Source: an uncultured Bradyrhizobium sp. (GTDB taxonomy: Bacteria; Pseudomonadota; Alphaproteobacteria; Rhizobiales; Xanthobacteraceae). Taken from it: 64,000 nt of DNA. Made by a program: the position numbers and the translations under genes. Location of the stretch: positions 1-64,000 of the forward strand of contig NZ_CAKZHY010000092.1 in assembly GCF_936928535.1 (NCBI RefSeq), given 5' to 3'. Of this stretch, positions 27,058 through 35,979 are shown in pieces (position 1 is the stretch's first letter; every line of letters starts with the position of its first letter). The notes beneath the pieces were generated by a model. That model was not told where the DNA came from. It searched no databases and worked only from the letters and a program-made list of their open reading frames with translations.

Positions 27058-27081
27058 GGAATTTAATTCCGCACAGCGGAA
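27058..27081. promoter_or_regulatory. Overlapping palindromes, candidate IclR operator
   Basis: GGAAT-TTA-ATTCC (27058-27070) overlaps TTCCGC-ACA-GCGGAA (27067-27081), 15 bp before the IclR start and about 55 bp from the divergent biotin-carrier start. Such perfect symmetric sites at this place suggest autoregulation and control of both directions. Confidence 0.6.
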
Positions 27082-27096
27082 CAACCGGTAGGGATC

Positions 27097-28071
27097 ATGG
27101 GACGACGTTCGGAGCGGTTAAGCAGGCAAGGTGCGCTCGCTGGCGATGCCGGTGAGGGTGATGTCATCCAGGTGGTGTCGCGCGCGTTCGACGTGTTGCG
27201 ATGCTTCGAGGGCCACGAGGCGCGGCTCGGCAATCTCGAGATTTCGAATCGCTGCGGCTTGCCGCGTTCGACGGTGTCGCGGCTCACGCACACGCTGACG
27301 CGCATGGGGCAACTCGTCTATCTGCCGCGCGATCAGAAGTATCGGATCGGTCCGAGCGCGGTGGCGATGAGCGCCTCGATGATGAAGGGCGCGCAGCTGC
27401 GCAGCATGATCCGGCAGCGGCTTCAGGAAGTCGCCGAGCAATTGCCGGGCACCGTCGGCTTCGTCGTGCCCGATCGCTTCCATCTGGTTTATCTGCAGTT
27501 CGCGCGCTCGCCTTCCGCGCTCGGTCTGCACGAGGGCACCGGCAGCCGCATCTCGATGGCCTCGACCGCCGCGGGGGCGGCCTACACCGCGGCGCTGCCA
27601 CCTGAAGTCGGCGATGCCTTCATCAACGACATGGAGCGCGAAGCGCCGGAGGCTGCAAAGATCCTGCGGCCGCGCATCGAAGCCAACAGGCAGTCGCTGC
27701 ACGAGCGCGGCTATGTCACGGCCTGCGGCCTGTGGAGCCCGCACATCAATGGCCTCGCGGTGCCGATCTGGTCGCCGCAGTACCAAACCTTCGTGGTCGT
27801 CACGATCGGGCTATTGTCGGCGATGTATGACGAGCAACGCCTGGATGCTGAGGTCGCGCCGCTGATGCTGGCGCTCGGCCGCTCGCTCGGCAGCCTGATG
27901 GAGGGCGTCGAAGGCGATGCTTTCAACAACCGCATCTCGCGCAAACCGGTCGCAATGGCCGTGCATAACAATAACAAGCCGATGAGTTCGGAGGGAGTGA
28001 ATGAACTGGAAGCCGGAACTCGACGAGCTCGCCCGGCGCGAAGCCTTCGCGCGGGAGATGGGCGGCGTTGA
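27097..28071 (+). CDS. IclR-family transcriptional regulator
   Basis: A 324-residue regulator with a winged helix-turn-helix at about residues 24-85 (VSRAFDVLRCFEGHEARLGN, then LPRSTVSRLTHTLTRMGQLV) and an IclR effector domain from about 95 to 290. The last 24 codons overlap the start of the carboxyltransferase gene by 71 bp, so its C-terminal tail (SSEGVNELEAGTRRARPARS) is probably an extension without conserved function. Position suggests control of the acyl-CoA carboxylase genes. The effector is unknown. Confidence 0.9.
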   Translation: MGRRSERLSRQGALAGDAGEGDVIQVVSRAFDVLRCFEGHEARLGNLEISNRCGLPRSTVSRLTHTLTRMGQLVYLPRDQKYRIGPSAVAMSASMMKGAQLRSMIRQRLQEVAEQLPGTVGFVVPDRFHLVYLQFARSPSALGLHEGTGSRISMASTAAGAAYTAALPPEVGDAFINDMEREAPEAAKILRPRIEANRQSLHERGYVTACGLWSPHINGLAVPIWSPQYQTFVVVTIGLLSAMYDEQRLDAEVAPLMLALGRSLGSLMEGVEGDAFNNRISRKPVAMAVHNNNKPMSSEGVNELEAGTRRARPARSLRAGDGRR

Positions 28072-29560
28072 CAAGGTCAAGCGACAGCATGACCAGGGCC
28101 GGCTGACAGTTCGGGAACGCATCGACAAACTGATCGACAAGGGAAGCTTCCACGAGATCGGTGCCGTCTCCGGCATCGGTGAGTACGATCCCAGGGGCGA
28201 GCTGAAGACGGTGACGCCGGCGAACTGCGTGTTCGGCCGCGCCAAGGTCGACGGCCGCACCGTGGTCGTCGTGGGCGACGATTTCACCGTGCGCGGCGGC
28301 TCGGCGGATGCGTCGATTTCGGCAAAACCCTTGATGGCGGAGGAGATGGCGCACGACTTCCGTCTGCCCATCATACGCATCATCGAGGGCTCCGGCGGCG
28401 GCGGCTCGGTCAAGACCATCGAGACCAAGGGTGCGGCGAATCTGCCTGGCGGTATCGGCGGCACGCGCTGGTATCGCTTCACGACGGAGAATTTGTCGCG
28501 CGTGCCTGTGGTCGCGCTTGGCCTCGGTTCGGTCGCGGGCTTAGGCGCCGCGCGTCTCGCCGCCAGCCACTATTCCATCATGACGCGGAAGTCGGCGATG
28601 TTCGTCGCGGGCCCGCCAGTGGTGAAGGCGCTCGGCCAGAATCTCTCGAAGGAAGAACTCGGCGGCGCCGACATCCAGACCAAGGCCGGCGCTGTCGATC
28701 ATGCCGTCGACACCGAGGAAGAGGCCTTTGCCTGCGCCCGGCGCTTCCTGTCCTATCTGCCGTCCTCGGTCTACGAGCTGCCGCCGACCTTGCCCTGCAT
28801 CGACAATCCGGAGCGGACGGAAGAAGCGCTGATGAAGGCGGTGCCGCGCAACCGCAAGCAGGTCTACAAGGTCAGGCCGATCATTGAATCGGTCGTCGAC
28901 AAGGGCTCGTTCTTCGAGGTCGCCGGCAATTTCGGCAAGCCGATCATCGTCGGGCTCGCGCGGCTCGAGGGCAGGGTGGTGATGGTCCTCGCCAGCGACA
29001 GTTTTCACTATGGCGGCTCCTGGACCGCGGATGCCTGTCAGAAGGTGGTGCGCTGGGTCGACTTCGCCGAGACCTTCCACCTGCCGATCGTCTATCTCAT
29101 GGACTGCCCCGGCTTCATGATCGGCCTCGACGCCGAGAAGGCGGCGACCATCCGTCACGGCGTTCGCGCCATGGCGGCGGTCAACCAGACCACCGTGCCC
29201 TGGTGCACGGTGATCCTGCGCAACGCCTTTGGTGTCGCGGGTGTCGTGCATCAGCCGGCCGACCGGTTCTCGATCCGCTACGCCTGGCCGTCGGCCTATT
29301 GGGGCTCGCTACCGCTCGAAGGCGGCATCGAGGCCGCCTACCGCGCCGATATCGACGCGGCCGAGGACAAGGCGGCGAAGCTGAAGGAGATCGAGGAGCG
29401 GCTCAACAAGCTGCGCTCGCCGTTCCGCTCGGCCGAAAAATTCTGGGTCGAGGAGATCATCGATCCGCGCAAGACGCGGTCGTTGCTCTGCGAGTTCGCA
29501 CGTCTCGCCGAGCCGCTGCGCAAAGTCGGGCCACCGGAGAACATGACGATCCGGCCGTAA
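28001..29560 (+). CDS. Acyl-CoA carboxylase carboxyltransferase subunit
   Basis: Beta subunit type of biotin-dependent acyl-CoA carboxylases, 519 residues, moving the carboxyl group from biotin to an acyl-CoA. Both crotonase-fold halves are visible: an N-terminal one with DDFTVRGGSADA and IEGSGGGGSVKT, and a C-terminal one with YLMDCPGFMIGLDAEKA and the GVAGVVHQPADRF region. GGAGGGAG precedes ATG 28001, inside the end of the IclR gene. The broken biotin-carrier gene lies on the other side of iclR; no biotin carboxylase is in the window. Propionyl-, methylcrotonyl- or another acyl-CoA could be the substrate. Confidence 0.9.
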   Translation: MNWKPELDELARREAFAREMGGVDKVKRQHDQGRLTVRERIDKLIDKGSFHEIGAVSGIGEYDPRGELKTVTPANCVFGRAKVDGRTVVVVGDDFTVRGGSADASISAKPLMAEEMAHDFRLPIIRIIEGSGGGGSVKTIETKGAANLPGGIGGTRWYRFTTENLSRVPVVALGLGSVAGLGAARLAASHYSIMTRKSAMFVAGPPVVKALGQNLSKEELGGADIQTKAGAVDHAVDTEEEAFACARRFLSYLPSSVYELPPTLPCIDNPERTEEALMKAVPRNRKQVYKVRPIIESVVDKGSFFEVAGNFGKPIIVGLARLEGRVVMVLASDSFHYGGSWTADACQKVVRWVDFAETFHLPIVYLMDCPGFMIGLDAEKAATIRHGVRAMAAVNQTTVPWCTVILRNAFGVAGVVHQPADRFSIRYAWPSAYWGSLPLEGGIEAAYRADIDAAEDKAAKLKEIEERLNKLRSPFRSAEKFWVEEIIDPRKTRSLLCEFARLAEPLRKVGPPENMTIRP

Positions 29561-29566
29561 GCTCTG

Positions 29567-29712
29567 GTGTCCCGGACAAGCGGCAACGCGCGAGCGTTGC
29601 TGCGCAGAGCCGGGACCCAGAAAACCACAAGCGAGATATCGGAGGGGTGGGCCCCGGCTCTGCAACGCATCACGCCGCAAGCGCGGCGCGCTGCGTCGCG
29701 TCCGGGGCACGC
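29567..29712. repeat. Palindromic intergenic repeat
   Basis: Within the 322-bp gap after the carboxyltransferase gene, about 146 bp start with GTGTCCCGGAC and end GTCCGGGGCAC, with internal arms GCAACGCGCGAGCGTTGC, CAGAGCCGGGACC and GGCCCCGGCTCTG. The remaining 170 bp up to 29882 hold the promoter region of the secreted protein gene and nothing else I can name. Confidence 0.65.
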
Positions 29713-29882
29713 AACGGAGTGATCCGATTTTCGCGGCTTTCGCGCTGTTGCGTCGGTGTTCGTTGGGAACTTAACCCAGGTTAATCGCGCACTTTCTTCC
29801 GCCGCTCTTCAGGCTCATTTCAGCCAAAGCAATATTGGTTTCTCGCGGCCGGGGCAGGACCCTCCAACCCAGAGTCCTGCAA

Positions 29883-30422
29883 ATGATCAAGCAAGTTGTT
29901 TCTGCGTGTCTCGCGATTGCTGCCAGCTCTATTGCCGCCGAAGCGCGGCCCTATCGCGGCCTTCAGGCGCCTGAATGTAACGTCACTATGCCCTGCGACT
30001 TTTCATATTCGCAAGCACGCCCCGAGCGGGCTCCGAGGCGTCAGTTGCAGGCCTATCGCTCCATGCAAATGAGCGTGATGCCTGCCGGTAATGCCGCCGC
30101 CACGACGATCAGCGTCACCGGCGATCGCGTCGTCGGCGGCCGTCCGGCCGGCTGTCCCTCATCCTTCTGCGGCTGCGGCGCGGCGATCCGCGTGTTCGGT
30201 CATGTCGTGCCGGAATTGAATCTCGCATCGAACTGGCTGCGCTTTCCGCGCGCGGCGCCGGCGCCGGGAATGGTCGCCGCGCGGCACGGTCATGTCTTCG
30301 TTCTGGAGCAGCCGCTCGGTGGTGACGTGTGGATGGCGTATGATGCCAATTCGGGCGGTCACGCCACGCGCATGCACGCGCGTTCGCTGCGCGGCTACAC
30401 CATCGTCAACCCACACGCCTGA
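29883..30422 (+). CDS. Secreted hypothetical protein
   Basis: Not assignable to a named function. The 179 residues start with a Sec-type signal (MIKQVVSACLAIAASSIAAE, cleavage near residue 22). The mature part carries a cysteine-containing motif RPAGCPSSFCGCGAAI at about residues 87-102, and then LNLASNWLRFPRA and GHVFVLEQPLGGDVWMAYDA, the end resembling proteins often annotated as conserved hypothetical in Bradyrhizobium. I use ATG at 29883 because the longer frame from 29835 puts a charged stretch before the signal. Probably periplasmic. Confidence 0.75.
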   Translation: MIKQVVSACLAIAASSIAAEARPYRGLQAPECNVTMPCDFSYSQARPERAPRRQLQAYRSMQMSVMPAGNAAATTISVTGDRVVGGRPAGCPSSFCGCGAAIRVFGHVVPELNLASNWLRFPRAAPAPGMVAARHGHVFVLEQPLGGDVWMAYDANSGGHATRMHARSLRGYTIVNPHA

Positions 30423-30447
30423 TACGACGAAGAGGGTGCTGCGGCCA

Positions 30448-31923
30448 TCACACCCGCAGCACCTTGCCGGGATTCATGATGTTCTGCGGATCGAGCGCGC
30501 GCTTGATGGTGCGCATGATGTCGAGCTCGGTCTTCGAGCGGTAGTGGCTGAGCTCGTCGAGCTTTTCGATGCCGATGCCGTGCTCGGCCGAGATCGAGCC
30601 GCCCATGGAGGTGATGAGATCGTTTACGGCGCGGGTGAGGGCCGCGGTGTACTGGTTCAGCGTCTGCTGATCCATGCCTTCAGGCCCCATGAACGAAAAA
30701 TGCAGATTGCCGTCCCCGATGTGCCCCAGCGGATAGGGGCGAATGCTCGGGAGGATGTCGAGCGTAGCCTTGAGCCCCTTGTCGATGAATTCAGGGATTC
30801 TGGAGATCGCCACCGAGACGTCGTAGCTGATCCCCGGACCCTCGGCACGCGACGCCTCGGCCATGGCTTCCCGGATGCGCCACATATTGCGGGATTGACT
30901 GACGGTCTGCGCGATCACCGCGTCGAGCACGCGACCGGCCTCGAGTTGACCTTCGAGAAATTGCTCCAGCTTCTCCGACATGCCGTCGGCGCCGTCCCGC
31001 CGCGGGCGCGAGGACGACCATTCCATCAACAGGTACCACGGCGTGTTCGCCTTGAGGGGATCCTGGACGCCGGGAATGTGGCGCATCACGAGGTCGACGG
31101 CCGCGCGGCTCAAGAGCTCGCAGGAGCCGACATTGTCTTCGGAGGCCGCATGCGCTTCGGAGAGGATCTCCAGCGCCGCGCGGGGATCGCGGATCGCGAG
31201 CCAGGCCGTGCAAACGTCCTTGGGGGCCGGCCACAGCTTGAGTACGGCCTTGGTGATGATGCCGAGCGTGCCCTCGGCGCCCATGAAGAGATGCTTGAGG
31301 TCGTAGCCGGTGTTGTCCTTTTTCAGCGCCCGCAATCCGTTCCAGACATCGCCATTGGGCAGCACGACTTCGAGCCCGAGCACGAGATTGCGGGCATTGC
31401 CATAGCGCAGCACTTGCACCCCGCCGGCGTTGGTCGAAAGGTTGCCGCCGATCATGCAGGAGCCCTGGGCGCCAAGGCTGAGCGGCAGAAACCTGTCGTG
31501 ACCGGCCGCAGTCTCCTGAAGCGTTTCCAGCACGCAGCCGGCCTCGACCGTCATGGCATAGCCGACGGGATCGACGTCCAGCACGCGGTTCATCCGGCCC
31601 AGCGACAGCACGATGCCGGTATGGGCAGGCCAGGGCGTCGCGCCGCCCATCAGCCCGGTGTTGCCGCCTTGCGGCACGATCGCGACACCGTGCTGATGGC
31701 AAAGCCGGACCACATCGGAGACTTCCTCGGTGCTGGCAGGCCGAACGACGGCGCCTGCCTTGCCAAACAGCTGCCCGCGCCAATCGGTGATGAACGGCTG
31801 CATGCCGTGCTCGTCCTCGATCAAGCCCTTCTCACCAACGATCGCTCGCAGCGCATCGCGGAGCTGGGCGGTCAAGGCAACGGTCGGAATGGTGGGGACG
31901 GGTGACGGGAAGGCAGTCGGCAT
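30448..31923 (-). CDS. FAD-binding oxidase, D-2-hydroxyacid dehydrogenase (GlcD/DLD) family
   Basis: Flavin enzyme of the PCMH/VAO family, 491 residues, expected to oxidise a D-2-hydroxy acid such as D-lactate, glycolate or D-2-hydroxyglutarate. The FAD-binding N-terminal domain has PQGGNTGLMGGATPW at about residue 80 and the diagnostic NAGGVQVLRYGNARNLVLGL near 140. The C-terminal FAD-linked oxidase domain has HIGDGNLHFSF and SAEHGIGIEKL. ATG at 31923 follows GAGGAA; the frame is open further upstream without conserved sequence. The cytochrome c gene nearby may be an electron acceptor, though this is only proximity. Confidence 0.88.
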   Translation of the reverse strand: MPTAFPSPVPTIPTVALTAQLRDALRAIVGEKGLIEDEHGMQPFITDWRGQLFGKAGAVVRPASTEEVSDVVRLCHQHGVAIVPQGGNTGLMGGATPWPAHTGIVLSLGRMNRVLDVDPVGYAMTVEAGCVLETLQETAAGHDRFLPLSLGAQGSCMIGGNLSTNAGGVQVLRYGNARNLVLGLEVVLPNGDVWNGLRALKKDNTGYDLKHLFMGAEGTLGIITKAVLKLWPAPKDVCTAWLAIRDPRAALEILSEAHAASEDNVGSCELLSRAAVDLVMRHIPGVQDPLKANTPWYLLMEWSSSRPRRDGADGMSEKLEQFLEGQLEAGRVLDAVIAQTVSQSRNMWRIREAMAEASRAEGPGISYDVSVAISRIPEFIDKGLKATLDILPSIRPYPLGHIGDGNLHFSFMGPEGMDQQTLNQYTAALTRAVNDLITSMGGSISAEHGIGIEKLDELSHYRSKTELDIMRTIKRALDPQNIMNPGKVLRV

Positions 31924-32168
31924 GTGGTTTCCTCTGGCGCATCTTGGTGTGCACTGCCGCGCGCGAAGCGCTTGAGGTCGTATTGTCCACGTTTGGGCCG
32001 CGAAGTCTAACGGCAATATGCCCCGAGCCTGGGCGCGCCCTTCGACAGCGGCGAGGTTCCGGGGCAATGCGCAGCGGCTTGGCTGGCCGTGGCGCAGGCA
32101 AGCGTTTTGCCCTCCGCTCTGGAGGCGTCCAGGCGCGAAGGGCAGGTGGTTCCCGATCTTGTCGGCTG

Positions 32169-32618
32169 CTATTTCTGCTGGATGCGGTTCAGATAATCGA
32201 TCACAGCGAGGATGCGCTTGCGGACGACGACCTCAGGGCTTTGATCCGGCCCGGCCAGCTTCCAATAGGACGGGTCAACATAGTGGGGCAGGTTGACGAT
32301 GGGATTGAATCGCTCCCCCCAAATCGGCATTTCACGCGTGCCGTGGGCGGGAACTGTTTTCATTCCATCGATGGTTGCATAGACGGCATCCGTGGGAAAC
32401 ACGCCGTTGTTGTTCTTGGCCAGCATGGTCAGATCGGCAGGCGGTACCCTCAGCTGGTCGCTGACCGGTCCTTTGCCCCTGGCATCCGCACCGTGACAGC
32501 TCGCGCAGGACGACTGAAACTCCCCCTTGCCGATGTCTGCGTCTTCGGCTTGGGCTGCAACGGCGAAACCCGCGGCAAGACCGGCTATCATCAAACACTT
32601 TAGACCATGTTGCACCAT
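32169..32618 (-). CDS. Class I cytochrome c
   Basis: Periplasmic haem protein of 149 residues. A Sec signal covers residues 1-24 with cleavage after AQA. The haem attachment motif is C38-x2-C41-H42 (CASCHG), and a methionine ligand is likely in REMPIWG near residue 103. It resembles short cytochromes that feed dehydrogenases or oxidases. I chose ATG at 32618, which gives a proper signal peptide. The upstream neighbour on the same strand is the patatin locus; the downstream one is the flavin oxidase. Confidence 0.9.
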   Translation of the reverse strand: MVQHGLKCLMIAGLAAGFAVAAQAEDADIGKGEFQSSCASCHGADARGKGPVSDQLRVPPADLTMLAKNNNGVFPTDAVYATIDGMKTVPAHGTREMPIWGERFNPIVNLPHYVDPSYWKLAGPDQSPEVVVRKRILAVIDYLNRIQQK

Positions 32619-32719
32619 GTTGCGCTCCGACGCGGGCCAGCAAGGCCTCAATTACTAGCTGCTTCGTTCCCCGACCTTTTGATGCACATCAAGACCGGCT
32701 TCCGGCATAAGCTTGGCGC

Positions 32720-33894
32720 TTAGGCGCTCTCCGTTTCCCGGTGCACGTCATGCACGACGAGCCCCATGCCCTCGTCCGGCATCTTGATCCAGTCGCGTCG
32801 CTTCAGCGTGCGCTTGGTGTCCTCGTAGCCGGAGGTCCAGTGCTCGCGCATCGAGGTGCCCGAGAACTCGTGATCCTTGGCGTCGCCCTCATAGGCCTTC
32901 TGCTGGTAGATCAGGTGCAGGATCGCGATTTCAGGCATGCTGCGCAGGCTCGCCTTCAGGCTGCGGTCTTCGTCGGAGAGCTGCTCGTCCGGATCTTGGC
33001 CAAGGCCTTGTAGAGCAGCACCTTGAGATTATGGGTGCGACGGTAGACGTCGGTGTTGTGGCGGGTGCGCGAGGAATACATGATGTCCTTGTGGCGGGCC
33101 ATCACGTCCTGGATCGAACGGGGCAGCACGCCACGCGCGCTGAACAGGTCGACCTGGAACACCAGCGAATTGAGCGCGTCCTCCTGGTCGAGCAGATGCT
33201 GCAGCGGCGTGTTGGAGACGATGCCGCCGTCCCAGAAATGATCGGTGCCGATCCGCACCATCGGCAGCGCCGGGGGCAGGGCGCCGGAGGCCATGATGTG
33301 CTCCGGCTCGATCTCGTCATGGGCGTTGTCGAAATAGATGAAGTTGCCCGAGAGCACGTTGACCGCGCCGACTGCAAAGCGGATCCTCTTCTCGTTGATG
33401 AGTTCGAAGTCGACGAGCTCGAGCAGCGTCGCCTTGAGGGCGGCCGTGTCGTAATAGCTCGTCGCCGTCTTGGCACCGACGGGGCTGAACCATGGATTCA
33501 TCTGGTGCGGCGTGAAGAAGCCAGGTTGGCCCATCGCTGACGTCATCCAGGAGCTATAGAGGTTGCGCCACTGACGGAAGATGTCGCCGTCGGGCGTGTA
33601 GTGCCAGATCTTGCGGTTGGTGATGCGCTCCCAGAATATGCGCAGCGCTTCGAGCCGCTTCTCCGGCCTGTTGCCGGCGATGATGGACGAGTTGATCGCG
33701 CCGATCGAAACGCCGGTGACCCAGTCGGGCTCGATGCCGGCCTCGTGTAGCGCCTGATAGACGCCGGCCTGGTAGGCGCCGAGCGCGCCGCCACCCTGCA
33801 GGACCAGCGCGACGCGGTCGCAGCGCTCGGGCCGCCAGCCTCGCGCGGGCGGCTGATGGGTCTGGTGTGTCGGTTGCAACGTCCGGGCGTCCAT
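32720..33894 (-). pseudogene. Patatin-like phospholipase with DUF3734 tail, split by frameshift
   Basis: The first frame (33894-32956, 312 residues) is a patatin: oxyanion loop GGGALGAYQAG at about residues 34-44, nucleophile S63 in GVSIG, and the catalytic Asp in DGGIVSNTP. It ends in a nonsense tail after ALAKI. The second frame (from 32938 to 32720) continues the family's C-terminal DUF3734 region (MPEIAILHLIYQQKAYEGDA ... HRETESA). At 32990-32991, CG stands where CCG would rejoin the frames as K-I-P-D-E-Q. One base is missing, so the gene is a frameshift mutant or the read is wrong. Restored length would be about 391 residues. Lipid acyl hydrolase role by family. Confidence 0.85.
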
Positions 33895-34053
33895 AGCGAT
33901 GCCTCCTGGCTAGCCCTGACGATTGCGTTCGGTAGTGACGGCGTGATGACAAGGCCGAAGTCGAGGGAAATCGTCACACCGCAGTCAATGACGACGGTTA
34001 GCAATCTGCGTCGCAACAGACTCTGCCGGGCGAGCATCACACAGGAGACAGCG

Positions 34054-34830
34054 ATGCGTAGGGAAGACGTGCTGAGACTTCCGTCCATGCCGGCTGCTGG
34101 CCCGAGCTACCCGGCCGGGCCGTACCGCTTTGTCAATCGCGAGTTCCTCGTCATCACCTATGAGACCGATCCGGACTTGATCCGCGCCGGCCTGCCTGAG
34201 CCGCTGGAGCCGATCGACCAGCCCATTGTGCACTATGAATGGATCAAGATGCCGGACTCCTCGGGCTTCGGTAGCTACACCGAGTCCGGTCTCGTGATTC
34301 CGGCGCGGCTGCGTGGCGAGGAGGTCAACTTCGTCTCCCAGATGTATCTCGACGATGATCCCCCGATCGCCGCGGGACGCGAGATCTGGGGCTTTCCCAA
34401 GAAATACGCCCATCCCAAGCTCGAGATCGTCAAGGACACGCTGACAGGCACGCTGGAATATGCCGGTCAGCTCGTCGCCATGGGCACGATGGGCTACAAG
34501 CACGAGAGCATGGCCGGCAACGGCGATCTCACCCGCGCGACGCTGTCGAAGACGCAAGTAAATCTGAAGATGATCCCCGGCGTCGACGGTCATCTCGAGG
34601 TCTGCCAACTCGTCGCGATCAACCTCATCGACATCGTCCCGAAGGGCTCCTGGATGGGGACGGGCCGTCTACACCTGGTCCCGCACGTCAATGCGCCGGT
34701 TGCGGATTTCCCAGTGCGCCGCTGTATTGGCGCGCATCACTACATCGCCGATCTGACGCTGCCGTTCGGCCGCGTCGTGCACGACTACATCAAGGAAGCG
34801 CAGGCCGCGACGGGGCTCGCTGCGGAATAG
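34054..34830 (+). CDS. adc: Acetoacetate decarboxylase-family protein
   Basis: 258 residues. The Schiff-base pair K116-K117 in GFPKKYAHPK corresponds to Lys115/Lys116 of Clostridium acetobutylicum acetoacetate decarboxylase, and the flanking WGFPKK motif is conserved. The enzyme would release CO2 from acetoacetate to give acetone, although some family members act as aldolase-dehydratases on other keto acids. CAGGAGA precedes ATG 34054. It is divergent from the patatin locus and stands alone. A CorA-type gene follows after 108 bp. Confidence 0.85.
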   Translation: MRREDVLRLPSMPAAGPSYPAGPYRFVNREFLVITYETDPDLIRAGLPEPLEPIDQPIVHYEWIKMPDSSGFGSYTESGLVIPARLRGEEVNFVSQMYLDDDPPIAAGREIWGFPKKYAHPKLEIVKDTLTGTLEYAGQLVAMGTMGYKHESMAGNGDLTRATLSKTQVNLKMIPGVDGHLEVCQLVAINLIDIVPKGSWMGTGRLHLVPHVNAPVADFPVRRCIGAHHYIADLTLPFGRVVHDYIKEAQAATGLAAE

Positions 34831-34938
34831 GGCAGTGCACCATCATGAAGCTGTAACATTGACGTAATTGACTGCACTGAGGATCCGGAGGAGGCCAATA
34901 ACGGTCCCCCGATTGGGCTGCAACGATGTGGGGTCAGC

Positions 34939-35958
34939 ATGGCCGAGCCGGCAATGCTTGTCAGCGCGAACATTGAGGTCGCGCCTGTCATTCCTGGTCT
35001 GGTGTGGGCGTTTCGTCTGCACAGTGACGGCAGCGCGGAAGCGCTGCCGATCGACCAGCCGATCGAGTTCAGCCATGATGGTCGGCTCTGGCTGCATTTC
35101 AATTTGACAGATGGTCGCGTGCGGACGTGGGTTACGGCCTCGACGCTGCCGCCGCTGGCGCGCGAACTGTTGCTGTCGAATGACACGTTCCAGCAACTTC
35201 ACGTCATCGACCATTGCGTCTACGGCGTGTTCTCCGATCTCGTTCGCGACATCGATAGTGCGACGGAGGAGACCGCGTTCCTGCGCTTCGCCATGACCGA
35301 GCATCTGCTGGTCTCTGGCCGTCACCAGGCGCTGTGCTCGGCGGATGCGACGCGGCGCGTTCTCGAGGGCGGCTACCGCGTCGACAATGTCGCGCATCTC
35401 CTGGAAAAGATCGTCGATGAGGTCGCCGACACGCTGGACAGGATGGCCGATAAACTCGGCCAGGAGATCGACGGCATCGAGGAACGGATCCTGGCCGACG
35501 ACGCCAAGCCGGAGATGCGTCGCACGCTCGGAAGGCTGCGCCGGACCTGCGTCAGGTTGCATCGGCAGCTCACCGGCCTGCGCGTGCTGTTTCACCGGCT
35601 CGATCAGAAGAACACCGATCATCTGTCGCCGGGGCTGCGCATTCAGGCCGGCAAGCTCGCCCAAAGGCTCGACGGCCTGGATCACGACGTCGTCGAGCTC
35701 CGCGAGCGCAGCCGCTTGCTCGAGGAAGAGCTGCGTTTCAAGAACGAGGAGGAGAGCAACCGGCACCTTCACACGCTCTCGATCGTCACGACGCTGCTGC
35801 TACCGCCGACGCTGATCACCGGCATCTTCGGCATGAACACCAAAGGGCTGCCGCTCACCGATGTCGACGAAGGTTTCCTCTGGGCCGCAGCGATGATGAT
35901 CTGCTCGATCGGCGCGGCCTATATGTTCATGCGGCGCACGGGCATTTTCAGAAAGTAG
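34939..35958 (+). CDS. CorA-family divalent metal transporter (ZntB-like)
   Basis: 339 residues. A large cytoplasmic alpha/beta domain is followed by a long helical stalk (about residues 145-275) and two membrane helices at the C-terminus joined by GMNTKGLPL, which contains the GMN selectivity motif. The family moves Mg2+, Zn2+, Co2+ or Ni2+; its acidic cytoplasmic domain and context do not decide which. CorA proteins work as pentamers. A porin gene follows 21 bp downstream on the same strand. Confidence 0.88.
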   Translation: MAEPAMLVSANIEVAPVIPGLVWAFRLHSDGSAEALPIDQPIEFSHDGRLWLHFNLTDGRVRTWVTASTLPPLARELLLSNDTFQQLHVIDHCVYGVFSDLVRDIDSATEETAFLRFAMTEHLLVSGRHQALCSADATRRVLEGGYRVDNVAHLLEKIVDEVADTLDRMADKLGQEIDGIEERILADDAKPEMRRTLGRLRRTCVRLHRQLTGLRVLFHRLDQKNTDHLSPGLRIQAGKLAQRLDGLDHDVVELRERSRLLEEELRFKNEEESNRHLHTLSIVTTLLLPPTLITGIFGMNTKGLPLTDVDEGFLWAAAMMICSIGAAYMFMRRTGIFRK

Positions 35959-35979
35959 AGCATTCAGTCGGTATCAGCC

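Noticed and set aside
34850..34880. CTGTAAC-N4-ACGTAAT, Pho-box-like, plus CAGTGCA/TGCACTG arms before the CorA gene
   Set aside because: Only the first half-site matches the Pho consensus well and the gene has no link to phosphate; the arms are 34 bases apart and may be chance.
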